From Chloroflexota bacterium (lineage in GTDB: Bacteria; Chloroflexota; Chloroflexia; QHBQ01; JADMIH01): DNA of 64,000 bases. The notes under the pieces are model-generated. The model did not search any database, was not told where the DNA came from, and saw only the letters and a list, made by a program, of their open reading frames with translations. A program made the translations under genes and the position numbers. The stretch spans positions 14,233 through 78,232 of the forward strand of contig JADMIH010000002.1 in NCBI GenBank assembly GCA_015478675.1, in the 5' to 3' direction. Below, piece by piece: positions 18,387 to 28,600 of this stretch (positions within the stretch are counted from its first letter, which is position 1; the number at the start of each line of letters is the position of its first letter).

Positions 18387-20188
18387 CTAGGACGGCAAAA
18401 TGAGCTTGAGTAGGTGCATTTCTTGCTGAGAGGGTCACATTATCCTGATTGCGGAGTAAATCGAATGGCAAGAAAGCAACATCGACCGGCAGCTACGTCG
18501 GAAATGACACTCAAGCCCCTGCACCACCATTGCTCGGTGTGCGGCAACAGTTCGTGGGTAGCTTACCACAACAGGCGCACCATCTCCACATTGGAGGGTG
18601 TTCGTCGCTTGACGCTGGTAATCCGCCGGTGCCAAAACCCGCAGTGCCCCCTCTACCACCGACCTTACCGCCCAGAAGAAGAAGGTGTACTTGCCTTGCC
18701 AGGAGGTGAGTTCGGCCTGGATGTCATAGCGATGGTGGGTGCTCTACGCTATGGGCAGCATCGCTCGGTGCCTGAGATCCACAGAGAGCTACTCGCACGT
18801 GGTGTCGAGATTTCAGAGCGAAGTGTGACCAATTTGCTTGAGCGTTATGAGGAACTGGTGGCTTTACGATTAGCAGACCACTCCCACCTACAAGCACGGC
18901 TAAGTGAGCAAGGATACGTCATCCTGGCAATAGATGGGCTGCAACCGGACATGGGACATGAGGTGCTGTGGGTGCTGCGTGACTGCGTATCGGGAGAGGT
19001 ATTGCTGGCCCGCAGCCTGTTGAGTGCAGCCGAAGAAGAGTTGGTCGAACTGTTGCAAGAGGTCGCTCACACCCTCCAAACCTTGCAAGTGCTGCATAAG
19101 CGGGATAAACGCGACCCCCAAAACCCTGACGCTGAGGCCAAACCGAAATCAATACAAATACGCGGTGTGATCTCTGATGGGCAGCGCTCGATCAGAAACG
19201 CAGTGCGCACAGCTCTACCTGGCGTACCACACCAGTTGTGCCAGTTCCACTATCTACGAGAAGCAGCAAAGCCTGTGTACGAAGCTGATCGCCATGCCAA
19301 GAAGGAACTAAAGATGCATGTACGTGGGGTGCGACCCATAGAGAGGCTAGTTGAAAGTCAGGGCGGACCGCAAGGCCAGCAAGCCCAAGTCGTACAGGGC
19401 TACTGCCTGGCTGTCAGAAGCGCCCTTACGGATGATGGCCGACCTCCACTTAGCGCTCCTGGGCTCAAGTTGTATGAGCGCCTCAGGGCAATTCGTGATT
19501 CCATCGAGAGAGTTGGCACAGCCGCGGAAAAAGGGGGCGCACCCTCCCTAAAGCACTAACTCGTCTGCACAGGCTGCTTGCTTATGGGCTGAGCAAGACC
19601 GAGCAGAGTTGGCCGCAGATATGTATCGGCTATGGTTGGGTATATCAAGCTCAGCACTTGCTCACAAACAAAGAAGGCTTGTGTGTGGAAGAGTTACGCC
19701 GTGCTTACCGTCAACTGCTGGCTCAGATGTTGGCTCATCGGCGAGATCAAGAAGCGACTGGGACTGGAGCATCAGGTTGGCTGAATGGCGCGGTTACCCA
19801 GTTCATGAAGGTAACCAGGAGCTACTGGAAGGGGTTGTTTCGGTGTTACGAGCATGCGAGTGTGGGTCTACCACGCACCAACAACGAGTTGGAGCAGTTC
19901 TTCGGTTCGGTACGCTACCGAGAGCGGAGAGCAAGTGGCAGAAAGGGGGCTTCTCCCGCCATCGTGGTACGAGGCAATGTGAGAGTGATAGCTGCGGTGG
20001 CTACTCCCGTAGAGGGTTTGCGGGCGGATGACATTTGTCCCATAGATACTACACAGTGGATGGTACTGCGTAGGTCCCTTGAGCGAAGGCAGGAGGGTCG
20101 CCGTGCTCAGTTACGATTCCGCAGGGATACAACGGTTTACCTTGCCAAGCTCGAAGATGACCTACTCAAGCTCATTTTGCCGTCCTAG
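18387..20188 (+). mobile_element. Insertion sequence of unassigned family, nested in the IS630
   Basis: This 1802-base element has perfect 29-base terminal inverted repeats starting CTAGGACGGCAAAATGAG (18387-18415 and 20160-20188). It lies in an A-tract with a likely 6-bp AAAAAA duplication. The right terminal repeat supplies the transposase stop codon. I do not assign it to a family; the transposase has an RNase-H-like DDE fold with a C...H insert resembling IS256/MULE types. Confidence 0.88.
18465..20188 (+). CDS. DDE transposase of the nested IS, needs -1 frameshift
   Basis: ATG 18465 follows GGAG. The first frame (to 19559) carries a zinc-binding N-terminus (CSVCG...CQNPQC), the first catalytic Asp in LAIDGLQPD and the second in VISDGQRSI, followed by QLCQFHYLREA. 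The downstream frame contains the catalytic Glu in PRTNNELEQFFGSVRYRERR. The switch to the -1 frame must occur close to the A5G5 run around 19528-19537, after which the -1 frame is open to 20188. This could be programmed slippage, as in many IS elements, or a disabling mutation. The family is unassigned. Confidence 0.72.
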
Positions 20189-20836
20189 AAAAAAAGCGGC
20201 GCGACCTGTTGATTGAGCGAGCCACCAAGCGTGCTCAAGAAGGTTGGGTGGTCGGCTACGGTGACGAAGTATGGTGGAGCAGGTTGGCGCAGCCTCGAAT
20301 GCACGCTTGGTGTGATGAAGGGCAGCCCTTGCGCTTGCAGGAGTTTGGGGTTGATAAAGAAGACCCGGATCCAAAGGCGTTGTGTTGCTATGGGTTGTTG
20401 CGTGCTGACACAAATAGGGTATGGTTGCGCTTTGTTGATGGACGACCAGTCAGCCATGTGACCACAGCCTACTTGGAATGGGTGTGTGAGCGCCTGGATG
20501 CCGAAGGCAAGCGAGTGTTGGTGCTCATATGGGACAACGCCACTTGGCACATCAGTCGTGAAGTAATGAGTTGGATAAGCCAACACAACCATTTGGTGCT
20601 TGCTGGCTGGCGAGAAGGCGCAGAGGGCAAGAGTGGTGTTCAGATAATCCCCTGCTTTTTGCCAATCAAAAGTCCCTGGCTCAACCCGATTGAGCCGCGC
20701 TGGGTGCATGGCAAGCGAGCAGTGGCCGAGCCTGCCAGCAAGCTGACCGCACAGCAGTTGGCTGACCGTGTTTGTGACTATTTTGGTTCTGTCCACCATG
20801 AGCATCTCAAACAATACCTTTCGTGATTATGCACTA

Positions 20837-21454
20837 ATGAACAACACAGCGCCTTCAGAACTGCAACACGATTCGATCAGCGATGGGCCCCTGAATTCGT
20901 TTAGGGCGATAGAAATCGAGGCGACCATCCACGCTCTCGAGCAGCGGGCCACGCAGCTTGAAGAGGCACGCTACGAGGCTCTGCGCGAGGTGAGAGGTGC
21001 CACACGGCGCGTTACCGAGTTGAGTCTGCAAGCGATGGAAGCCCGAATGCGGCTGTGCGCGCTCATCGAGTGCGAGCCATTACAGAAGGACGCGCGCATC
21101 GGCAAGCGCGACCGTCCGGCCATCTTGCAACTGGCGCACATGTATTTCGATGAGCCCGGCAAGTACCGCCTGGTGATGTGTGCTCGCTATGATGGGGCGT
21201 GCACGACATCAGAACAAGTAGGCGAGCCTGAATGGTGCTCGAAGGTGGTGTATGACACCATGCGGCCCGAAGGCAAGGGCTCACTTGCGCTTGCAGATGC
21301 TGTACGTGCAGCGTACAGGGCAGCAGAAACACGGGGCTACAGATTGGTCTGGACGACAGCCGAAATACCTGGTGACCATAAGCCGGGATCAATTACGTCC
21401 CCCGGCCAATATAGCTGTGCGACTGAAGTGCTCTGCCATGAGCAAGAAGTCTGA
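20837..21454 (+). CDS. Unknown protein with N-terminal coiled coil
   Basis: This 205-residue protein starts at ATG 20837, immediately after the TA duplication of the IS630. Its original GGAG ribosome site is now 3 kb away at 17811-17814. Residues about 20-75 form a coiled coil (EIEATIHALEQRATQLEEARYEALREVRGATRRVTEL). The C-terminal half (PAILQLAHMYFDEPGKYRLVMCARYDG...) is a globular domain I do not recognise. It was probably the last or next-to-last gene of the operon from 15667 before insertion. Expression now is doubtful unless the IS provides a promoter. Confidence 0.68.
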   Translation: MNNTAPSELQHDSISDGPLNSFRAIEIEATIHALEQRATQLEEARYEALREVRGATRRVTELSLQAMEARMRLCALIECEPLQKDARIGKRDRPAILQLAHMYFDEPGKYRLVMCARYDGACTTSEQVGEPEWCSKVVYDTMRPEGKGSLALADAVRAAYRAAETRGYRLVWTTAEIPGDHKPGSITSPGQYSCATEVLCHEQEV

Positions 21455-21596
21455 AGAGGACGCGCAAGCAGGTCTGCTACCTGGCGGAACCCCGCCCAAA
21501 TCGGAAGGTGATCTGCAGGCACGCTTTCCTTCTCGTCGCCTAACGATGTCACATGAGTGCAGACACGCTGCCACAGAGACGAAGGCAAAGGCGTAA
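21438..21596 (+). CDS. Very short hypothetical protein
   Basis: This is a possible 52-residue protein starting at ATG 21438, overlapping the previous gene by 17 bases. It is rich in Lys, Glu, Gly and Pro and has no recognised feature. No good ribosome site is visible, so it would depend on coupling with the upstream gene. It may be spurious. Confidence 0.3.
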   Translation: MSKKSEEDAQAGLLPGGTPPKSEGDLQARFPSRRLTMSHECRHAATETKAKA

Positions 21597-22006
21597 TCAG
21601 GGCCCATCTACTGATGGTCCGTCAGGCAAGTGTACCTGCGAGACCGAGGATGAACCGGTCGGATAGGAAGGGCGTATCGCCAGCTCTACCGATCCAACCT
21701 TTACAGGTTCTACCAATTTGTCCATGCCACGCAAGTATCACAAACCCAGCATTTGCTGGTCTGATGTAGCAACAAGAGCAGAACCCCGGACAGTTCCTAC
21801 ATGTCGGCATGACATGACAGCAAGCCAATTGACCAGAATCAAGCGCGAGATCGGCGCGATTCCCGGCAGCGGAGCGTTTCGCCTGGGCCGGTGACAATTA
21901 TGTGACCTTGTGCCCGCTACACTACGAACAACCCTGATGCACTGCGGGTTAGAGATGCGAACATCTGGTACATAGGAAAATCGGAGAGTGCAGAAAGGAT
22001 GAAGCC
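21597..22006. other. Intergenic region before the DnaA-like gene
   Basis: About 400 bases with no convincing gene. A small inverted repeat CATGTC-N5-GACATG occurs at 21800-21816. No cluster of consensus DnaA boxes (TTATCCACA-like) was seen by eye. It may contain the promoter of the initiator gene and, by analogy with plasmid replicons, possibly an origin, but nothing in the sequence proves this. Confidence 0.4.
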
Positions 22007-23701
22007 ATGGAGATGATGACAGACTCGGCTAATGGCCCAGCTACAGGAATTATAGACATGCGCGAGGTATGGAGCTCGACCCTGGCAGCTCTGAAGGAGC
22101 AGGTGCCGGAACCTAGCTTCCGGACCTGGCTGGAGGGCACACGGCTGAACGAGATCAAAGGGAGTCGAGCCGGGGTACCTACGGCAGTGATTGCCGTCCC
22201 CTCAACCTTCGCCGCCGAATGGCTGCAGCGTCGCTACAGCAGGTCAATCGCTGAGGCATTGAAGATGCGCCTGGGCCGCTCCGTCGGCGTTGCATTCACG
22301 GTGGAGGCCCCGCCGGCGCGCCGCACAAGCCGAGCAATACACGCGCTCGATGGCATCCCCTATGTCCCATATGTCACTCACGACAGCCAGGCTGAAGAGC
22401 ACCTTATGCCGATGGCAGTTGGACAATCGGGACCACTCCCCCTGAGCGCCGGGCGCGCCCCGTCGAACAGGGCTGGCACATACCCAGCCCATTCTACGCC
22501 AAATCCAAACGAGCGTGCCAAGGATGATCGAATCGAGCACTCTGAAGTGCGGGCACTACACTCGGAGCAAATACTAACAGGACCAATCCGAACACCAGGA
22601 GGTGCCAGCCTGCATGCCAACTCAGTTCCCACCCCGGTGCTCAATCCGCGATATACCTTCGACCGCTTCCTGGTAGGCAGAGGCAACCAGCTTGCAGCGT
22701 CGGTCGCGCGCCGCGTAGCCGAGGAGCCGGGCGCAGCATACAACCCTCTCTTCATCTACGGCTACCGCGGCGTTGGCAAGACCCACCTCCTGCAGGCCAC
22801 AGGCAACGACGCCCACGCTCGCATGAGGTCGCGTGTGGTGTGCTTATCAGCTATGCTATTCGACAATCCTACAGCCGCTTCCAGGCTTGCCACTCCGGAC
22901 GCGCCCAGGAGCATAGACTTGCTGCTGGTTGATGACCTGCACCTCATAGCGGGCGCAAGCGGGCGCGCCGCTCAGAGATCGCTGGCGATGCTGGTGGAAG
23001 CGATGCTCGCAGCAGGAAAGGGTGTAGTCGTGACGGCCCCACAACCACCGGACTCTATGCTGGCATTACACGAGACTCTGCACTTCCGGCTCAGAGGAGG
23101 CATGGTGGTGGCGCTGGAGATGCCGGATGCTGAACTGCGCCTGAGGGCGGCAGGCCAGTTGGTTGAGCAGGCTGGTGCACCGGTGGGTCCGGGCGTCGTG
23201 GAGTTGCTGGCTTCCACCAGAAAGAGCATGGCGGAGCTATACGCCACCTGGGAACGTGTGATGGCCAGATGCGGTCAGAGCGATCAGACAGGGACCCAGG
23301 AACAAACAAGATCGGTAAGCCCGCAGGATGTGCAGGCGGTGCTTGCTGAAATCGATTCCGAAGCCACGTTCAGACCACATTTGAGGCCGGATGGGATTAT
23401 CGACCAGGTCGCATCCTACTTCGATCTGGAGATAAACGAACTGTGTGATGCCTCGCGGGAGCGGCGAGTTATGGTCCCGAGGCAGATCGCAATGTATCTG
23501 ATTCGCGAGCAGACTGATCGGCCCTACCAGTGGATAGCGCATCGCTTCGGCCGTCAGGACCACACTACGGCCATGCATTCATGTGCCAGGATAGAGGGCT
23601 TGTTGGAAACCGACCCGGAAGTCAAGCAGTCGGTGCTCGAACTGCGCCAAATGATATTCGGGGAGCATCAGCGCTCTGATGCAATTCGGTTGGCCGGCTA
23701 G
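22007..23701 (+). CDS. DnaA-like replication initiator
   Basis: This 564-residue protein has the full DnaA layout. Domain I (VWSSTLAALKEQVPEPSFRTWLEGTRL) matches the DnaA N-terminus, and a long variable linker covers about 90-210. The AAA+ domain has Walker A GYRGVGKTH and Walker B LLLVDDLHLI. Domain IV is a DNA-binding HTH with the signature RQIAMYLIREQTDRPYQWIAHRFGRQDHTTAMHSC. AAAGGA lies seven bases before the ATG. No dnaN or recF follows, so it is unlikely to be the standard chromosomal locus. It more likely initiates or controls replication of the element. It would bind DnaA boxes and melt an origin. Confidence 0.85.
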   Translation: MEMMTDSANGPATGIIDMREVWSSTLAALKEQVPEPSFRTWLEGTRLNEIKGSRAGVPTAVIAVPSTFAAEWLQRRYSRSIAEALKMRLGRSVGVAFTVEAPPARRTSRAIHALDGIPYVPYVTHDSQAEEHLMPMAVGQSGPLPLSAGRAPSNRAGTYPAHSTPNPNERAKDDRIEHSEVRALHSEQILTGPIRTPGGASLHANSVPTPVLNPRYTFDRFLVGRGNQLAASVARRVAEEPGAAYNPLFIYGYRGVGKTHLLQATGNDAHARMRSRVVCLSAMLFDNPTAASRLATPDAPRSIDLLLVDDLHLIAGASGRAAQRSLAMLVEAMLAAGKGVVVTAPQPPDSMLALHETLHFRLRGGMVVALEMPDAELRLRAAGQLVEQAGAPVGPGVVELLASTRKSMAELYATWERVMARCGQSDQTGTQEQTRSVSPQDVQAVLAEIDSEATFRPHLRPDGIIDQVASYFDLEINELCDASRERRVMVPRQIAMYLIREQTDRPYQWIAHRFGRQDHTTAMHSCARIEGLLETDPEVKQSVLELRQMIFGEHQRSDAIRLAG

Positions 23702-23758
23702 GCACGCAGGCAGAGTTCGTTGTCACACTATTGGTTTTCGTGAAGGAAGTACAGAAGT

Positions 23759-25084
23759 ATGCCAGCACATGGAATCAAGCACGAGGACGCGATTAGTTTC
23801 CCTTCCCTTCTCACTTCTGCCGCTGACTTGAGAGAGATTATTTCAACGTCGCCGTCAGTCGCGAACCTGCTGCCCCGCCTGATGCGCACCATGGCGGACG
23901 AGATAGAGAGGGCATCCTGTGCCCATTCGGCTTCTCCAGCACGTCCGATCGCCGATCCGCCTCAGCCCCTGGCTCCGGTAGACCTCCGGTCCCTTGCGCG
24001 TGAGGTCGCATCCGGCCTTTCAGTGACACTGAGCGACCACCTGGTCAGAAGCCTTGAGTCCGTGGCTTGTGGCATACGAGACATGCCTGGTATGCCTGTT
24101 ATGCCCGACGGATCGGTACAGCTGGCAGCTGCCCGGCCTGAGCAGGGATCCACACCTGAGCATCCCAGCTCAAAGGGCGATAAGCCGCCAGTCAGGGGGC
24201 GCTTACGCCTTAAGCTGCTCGGCTCACCGGAGATCACCCTCGACGGGGCAAGGCTGAAAGCCCTGGAGCGATGTACTCGCGCCTCACTGATCATCTATAT
24301 ACTGGCGCTGCACCCCCGAGGTTTGAGTAGTGAGCGCCTTGCTGCCTATATTGCCTCAGACTCGGGGTACACAGATACGTTCGATTCGGGCGCCAACATG
24401 GGGTTGGGTGCCGTGCGTACTTTCGTCTGGCGTCTGCGCAAGTTAGCAGGATGGTCAGATATAGTCGTTTCCCCTGAAGAGCAAGGGGGTTACCAGAGCA
24501 GGTACAGATTACCAGACGACACGACATGCGACCTGTGGGAGTTCGAGGCCAAACTGGACGAGGCGGGGCGCCTGGCCGTACGAGCCAACATTGAGCCGGA
24601 TGCTGCCCATCACGCGGCTGCTCTACGGCAGGACGCTATCCTGCTTTACCAGGGAGAATTCTGCAAAGGAATAGGCACTGGAGCCATATCGGATGCTGCC
24701 GAGTATTTGCGTCAAAGGTACTTGCAGGCGGTGCTGCTACAGGCCAGTTACTGGAAGGACAAAGCCACGGCATTACGGCGAGCGCGCGAGGGCAGTGGCT
24801 GTGCAGTTCGAGCATCGGTGCAGGAGGAGAGCGCCTGGCTCGAAGCCTTGAGCAACTATAGATTGGCTACTCAGGTTGAGCCATATGATGAGGCGGCGTA
24901 TGCGGGAGCCATGCTGTGCCAGGCGCATCTGGGGCAGCGCAAAGGCATAAAGAAAACGCTGGCCCGTTGCTCGCGGGTACTCAACACCGAGCTAGATGTG
25001 AACCCTCGGCCGACTACGATCCGAACTGCCCGGGAATGCCTTCAAATCGCTTCGGGGGTAAGCCCTATCCCATACACTGCCTGA
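23759..25084 (+). CDS. SARP-like regulator (wHTH plus BTAD)
   Basis: This is a 441-residue protein. About 145 residues of low-similarity N-terminus precede a winged-helix DNA-binding region (GRLRLKLLGSPEITLDGARLKALERCTRASLIIYILALHPRGLSSERLAAYI ... VRTFVWRLRKLAG) of the OmpR/SARP type. A bacterial transcriptional activation domain follows (YEFEAKLDEAG-like segment, then YRLATQVEPYDEAAYAGAMLCQAHLGQRKGIKKTL) built of TPR-like helices. SARPs activate promoters through heptamer repeats 11 bp apart just upstream of the -10. Two such sites precede T4SS operons here, making this protein the natural candidate. It converges on the T4SS operon end. Confidence 0.8.
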   Translation: MPAHGIKHEDAISFPSLLTSAADLREIISTSPSVANLLPRLMRTMADEIERASCAHSASPARPIADPPQPLAPVDLRSLAREVASGLSVTLSDHLVRSLESVACGIRDMPGMPVMPDGSVQLAAARPEQGSTPEHPSSKGDKPPVRGRLRLKLLGSPEITLDGARLKALERCTRASLIIYILALHPRGLSSERLAAYIASDSGYTDTFDSGANMGLGAVRTFVWRLRKLAGWSDIVVSPEEQGGYQSRYRLPDDTTCDLWEFEAKLDEAGRLAVRANIEPDAAHHAAALRQDAILLYQGEFCKGIGTGAISDAAEYLRQRYLQAVLLQASYWKDKATALRRAREGSGCAVRASVQEESAWLEALSNYRLATQVEPYDEAAYAGAMLCQAHLGQRKGIKKTLARCSRVLNTELDVNPRPTTIRTARECLQIASGVSPIPYTA

Positions 25085-25091
25085 TAAGCGG

Positions 25092-25628
25092 CTACTTGCC
25101 GTACACAGGATATCCGTGAGGATCCGTCATATTCATCCGCAGCCATTCTGCCCACCCACCAGCCAGCACCCGCACATCCGGATATTCCATCTTCTTCAAC
25201 AGGAGTGCTGCACGGGCACTCATTTGCTCTGTCGGTCACGCGCAATACAGCACGATGAGAGCGTCAGAGCGCGAGGGAGCCACCACCGACGTAATACGTG
25301 CTTCCAGTTCGGCCTCGGGAATGGATAGCGCCCCGCGTATGTGGCCCTCCGAGTAGAGTGCCTGGGAGCGGACATCGATCAAATACAGGTTGCCCTCGCT
25401 CCCCTGCTGCCCAGGGCCACGGGTAGCCATCTGAAGAGTGCCAAACCCAGCCGCTCTGTCGTACATCAGCTTGAAATCGCTGATTTTTATCCGCGGCACG
25501 GATGCGACACTGGCATCATCCCCATTGGATATCTCGCTATACACGTGATAGCCCCAGGCGGCTAAGAGGACGAGCAAAGCACCGGCCATAATGCTTACCA
25601 ATCGCTTCCGGTCTGTGGTAACTACCAT
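25092..25628 (-). CDS. Membrane-anchored rhodanese with in-frame UGA at the catalytic site (candidate selenoprotein)
   Basis: An N-terminal transmembrane anchor (LVSIMAGALLVLLAAWGYHVY) precedes a rhodanese domain: LYLIDVRSQALYSEGHIRGALSIPEAEL, then LIVLYCA, then UGA (25238-25236), then PTEQMSARAALLLKK ... VRVLAGGWAEWL. Stopping at UGA would remove the active-site loop. Reading through gives 178 residues and a complete domain, with the UGA at residue 131. That is exactly where YCxCP-type relatives carry the catalytic cysteine. The gene starts one base after the end of the 1156-residue T4SS gene. Its function would be sulfur or redox transfer outside the membrane. Alternatively it is a nonsense-mutated pseudogene. 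Confidence 0.65.
25203..25238 (-). promoter_or_regulatory. UGA codon plus SECIS-like hairpin
   Basis: Fourteen nucleotides after the UGA, the transcript can form a 6-bp stem GAGUGC/GCACUC closing a 7-nt loop CCGUGCA (arms at 25221-25216 and 25208-25203). The position (loop beginning 20 nt after UGA) lies in the range known for bacterial SECIS elements. The loop contains a G-U, but the sequence does not by itself prove SelB recognition. Confidence 0.4.
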
Positions 25629-25629
25629 C

Positions 25630-28600
25630 TCAGGGAAGGACCTCCTCTGTTGCTTCTGTTACCGATGGAGCGGCAGGAGAAGGAATAGCTGGCGAAGCGG
25701 GCACAACCAACGAGGACGTGGGCGACCACGAGGCCCGCAGCTCATTAGCTATGCTGCTATCTACGTGTGCGGTAAAGATGACTTTCCTCGCACCGGGAGC
25801 TCCTGTCACGAGCAGAGCATCACCCTCTTCTATACGCCTCAGCACCCCCAATAGACGATCTGCGTTTAGCGTCCGGCTCATGAGGTCGGGGTGGGAAACG
25901 TCGCGACGAGTGGGAGGAACCCGCGTATCCACCCCTGCTGCCTTCTCGACCACCTTGTGCATCCCATCGCGCAGTATGCTCAACTCCTGGTCCACCAGAT
26001 GGAGGGTGACATCGGGCGCGTCCATGTCCGCCACCGGAGCGGGCCCGATGATCAGGTTGCCAAACGTCTCGCAGGCCCTGGCACGGTACGCACGCAGGTG
26101 GCGTAGCGCGCTGACCGTGGCTGCGACAGCAATACCTGACCCCTCATGTCCCAGCTCCTGCAAATTCGATGGATCCGAAAGGGGGCTGCCGGAGCCAAAC
26201 CACGCCCCCGCTCCATGCAGCACGAGCAGCACCGGGTCGGGCTCGCCGTAGCCGGTATAGCCATTTGGAGTTGCCTCCATGGCCGATATGCCCTGAGCCT
26301 TTCTTTGTTGCGAAACGGCCCACAATGACCAGAGCAGATAAAGACCATAGCGCTTCCGCGCCAGGTCATCTTCGCTGTAGGGGGGCATTGCCGTCCGGTA
26401 TGCTCCGCTCAGGTTTACTCTCAGCATCCTGGCAGCGCCTACAGCACCTCCGTGCAGCAGGTCACCCAGCGAGACATGTGGGCGACTCAGCATGCGCACC
26501 AGGGGGGAGTGGCCCACTACGCGCTTGAGCTGGCCGCGCAAGGCCGCACCATATAAGTAGAGATCATGCGGGTCTAGGCGCTCGACCTCCGCAGCCCGCT
26601 CCAGAGCTTCTTTGGCCGCCTGGAGCGCGCGCTCGCCCGCAGTGCCGGCCCTCTGCATGATACCGACCCACTCCGGATCGCTCCATGCTGCACGCTCGCG
26701 CCGCAGCAGGTTGAGCAGCGTTTCAGATTGCTCGAGTACCAGCATGAGCGCAGGCAGATCGGGACACGAAGGTAAAGATGACAACGAGGGTGAGAAAGAG
26801 GGTGACGAGGGTGCCATCCGAGATGCAGAGCCTCGAGAGCCGGTCATCGCTGCAAGTTCTCCATCGTGAGGAGATGACGAGATACCACGGGAAGCCAGAA
26901 TCAACCTTGCACGATGATGTCGCAGCAAGAGTACGGTGAGCCAGGCTTCCATTATCGCAATGCCCGGCCCGTTATCTTCTCCGTTATCTTCTATACGGAC
27001 CGCATCGATGCCCACGATCCCTGCGTCCATGCCGGTCACATTCACTGCCTGCAGGAAACGCATCTGAGCCGCTAGCCCGATCTGTAGAGCAAGCGATGCC
27101 GCTTCCGCTTCTCCTTGCAGTGGAGGGAGCCAGGGCGAAGCCGCTACGTACAGCATGTTTGGATGCACACTTCCGGCCGGGTTGTCCATGTCTATTTGGG
27201 CCACCCATTTTGCCGCCAGGGCAGGGTCGCTGACGCGAAGCATGTTTGGAGAGAGGGGATCGGCGCCGGCTGCGCTGGCGGCCCTACCAGCACCGGCATA
27301 ACCGGCAGGAACGATGGAAGTCACCCCTGCTCTGTGACCTTTCAGATCGCCCGACATGATCTGAGATCCCTTACGAGCCGACGAGGGTGGCTCATCCGGA
27401 GGAGGGCCACCGTCCACCGCAACAACGGTTACTCCCATATCGAGTGCCTGTGAAACCAACGCTCCCGCGACATCCCTGCGCCATGCATCGCTGCCACCGG
27501 CCACCAGTAGATGCTCGCCGAGCATAGGGTGCAATCGCAAGCGACTATGACCCCTTGGGCAGTAATCATTGCCGATACGTAAGTCATCTGCGGCGGAGCG
27601 GGCAGGGAAGCCGCTAGCGGAACTGGCAGCATAGCCAGCAGCCGAAACAGTCGAGGCTGGCGGAGTGCTCTGTGCCTTACGAAGTGCGGGCACCCCTACA
27701 GCTCGCCCATCGCAGGTGGCGCTACCGAGTACCAGGATCTGAGAAGGAAGAGGCGGTAGCACATAAGAAGGTGGTAAGGGCACCTCGCCGGCCTCTATGG
27801 AGTCGAGCGATGTGTAGGATCCGGTTGTGGCCGGGAAGAATAAGTCGCCGGTGCCAACCACGGTGCCGGCGACATCGGTCGTAGCGATAGGCACACTTCC
27901 ATTGGCTTCCGTAACCAGTAACGGCACAGCCGGTGGCGGCATTCGCCTCTGCCTTGCGCGACCGGCGTTTATGTCTCCGGGCCACCAGTCCCACAGCGGA
28001 TAATTCGCTGCCAGCGCGTTTACAAGGCGCCCTGGTAGGCCTGCATACACCGGTTCGCGGTATATGATGCCATTTCTCTCGCGAAGTCCTGGGTTAAGCT
28101 GTGTGCCGCTATCGATACCTTCCGGTTGAGGATTCTGCGAAGGCTGCGACGACAGAGAGGGCAGAGGCCACCGCCATGTCAATCCCCATAACAACGGCTT
28201 CAGGAATGGCAGTGGTGATTTCTGTGATAGCTCCTGGGGTGATTGCCGTGCTCTACGACCCGGCCTTAGAGATGTGAGCGATGGCCGCCGTATGGAGAGC
28301 TGCCTCATATCACACTGGGCCACTAAGACAGCCGACCAGCCATGTGCCCAAAGCTTCAACCGTACCTCAACTTCTCTTATACCGGTCGAATTGTCTGAGC
28401 CTCCAAGCCCTGCCGCCAACGCCGCTGCCAGTTCGCCCAGGTGGATGCCACAGGCGAGCGGATCAGCCAGACTCCCCCTACCTGCCGACGCTGCATCCCA
28501 CCTCCAGGCACGTACAGCCCAGCCGGGGATCGTAGGCTTGAGTGGGCCCGGCACGGCACACTTCATTGCCCACACGCCGGGCAATAGACCTGAAAGCATG

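Larger units (their letters stand above)
17879..20826 (+). pseudogene. IS630-family transposase, disrupted
   Basis: The N-terminal part (17879-18386) has the HTH region (FTLRRCQILLASSRGQLPSEIAANLG...TVRNAI). The C-terminal part (20189-20826) has the DDE core, with VVGYGDEVWW, LIWDNATWH and the C-terminal LPIKSPWLNPIEPRW motif. The frame joins across the insertion site only if the original carried eight A residues, giving E-R-K-K-K-R-R-D. Each side now has seven A residues, which fits a 6-bp duplicated target within an A8 run. The gene is inactive through interruption; the inverted repeats are intact. Confidence 0.9.
17822..20834 (+). mobile_element. IS630-family insertion sequence, interrupted by a second IS
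   Basis: The element is bounded by 23-base inverted repeats beginning TGCATAATCACGAAAGG (17823-17845 and 20811-20833). TA duplications flank it (17820-17821 and 20835-20836), the usual IS630/Tc1 target. Its transposase is split by another IS at 18387-20188. Removing both would rejoin GGAG (17811-17814) to the start codon at 20837, so the element landed between a ribosome binding site and its gene. Confidence 0.93.

Noticed and set aside
21780..21950. Short frames with C and H residues (ending ...CPLHYEQP) upstream of the DnaA-like gene
   Set aside because: No start codon with a ribosome site and no repeated CxxC pattern; considered non-coding.
23837..24297. Minus-strand frames of 63 and 110 codons opposite the SARP gene
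   Set aside because: They are shadows of the SARP frame; no ribosome site or protein similarity.
25042..25245. Minus-strand frame of 67 codons at the rhodanese end
   Set aside because: It is an alternative frame over the UGA region; the rhodanese frame itself explains the conserved sequence better.
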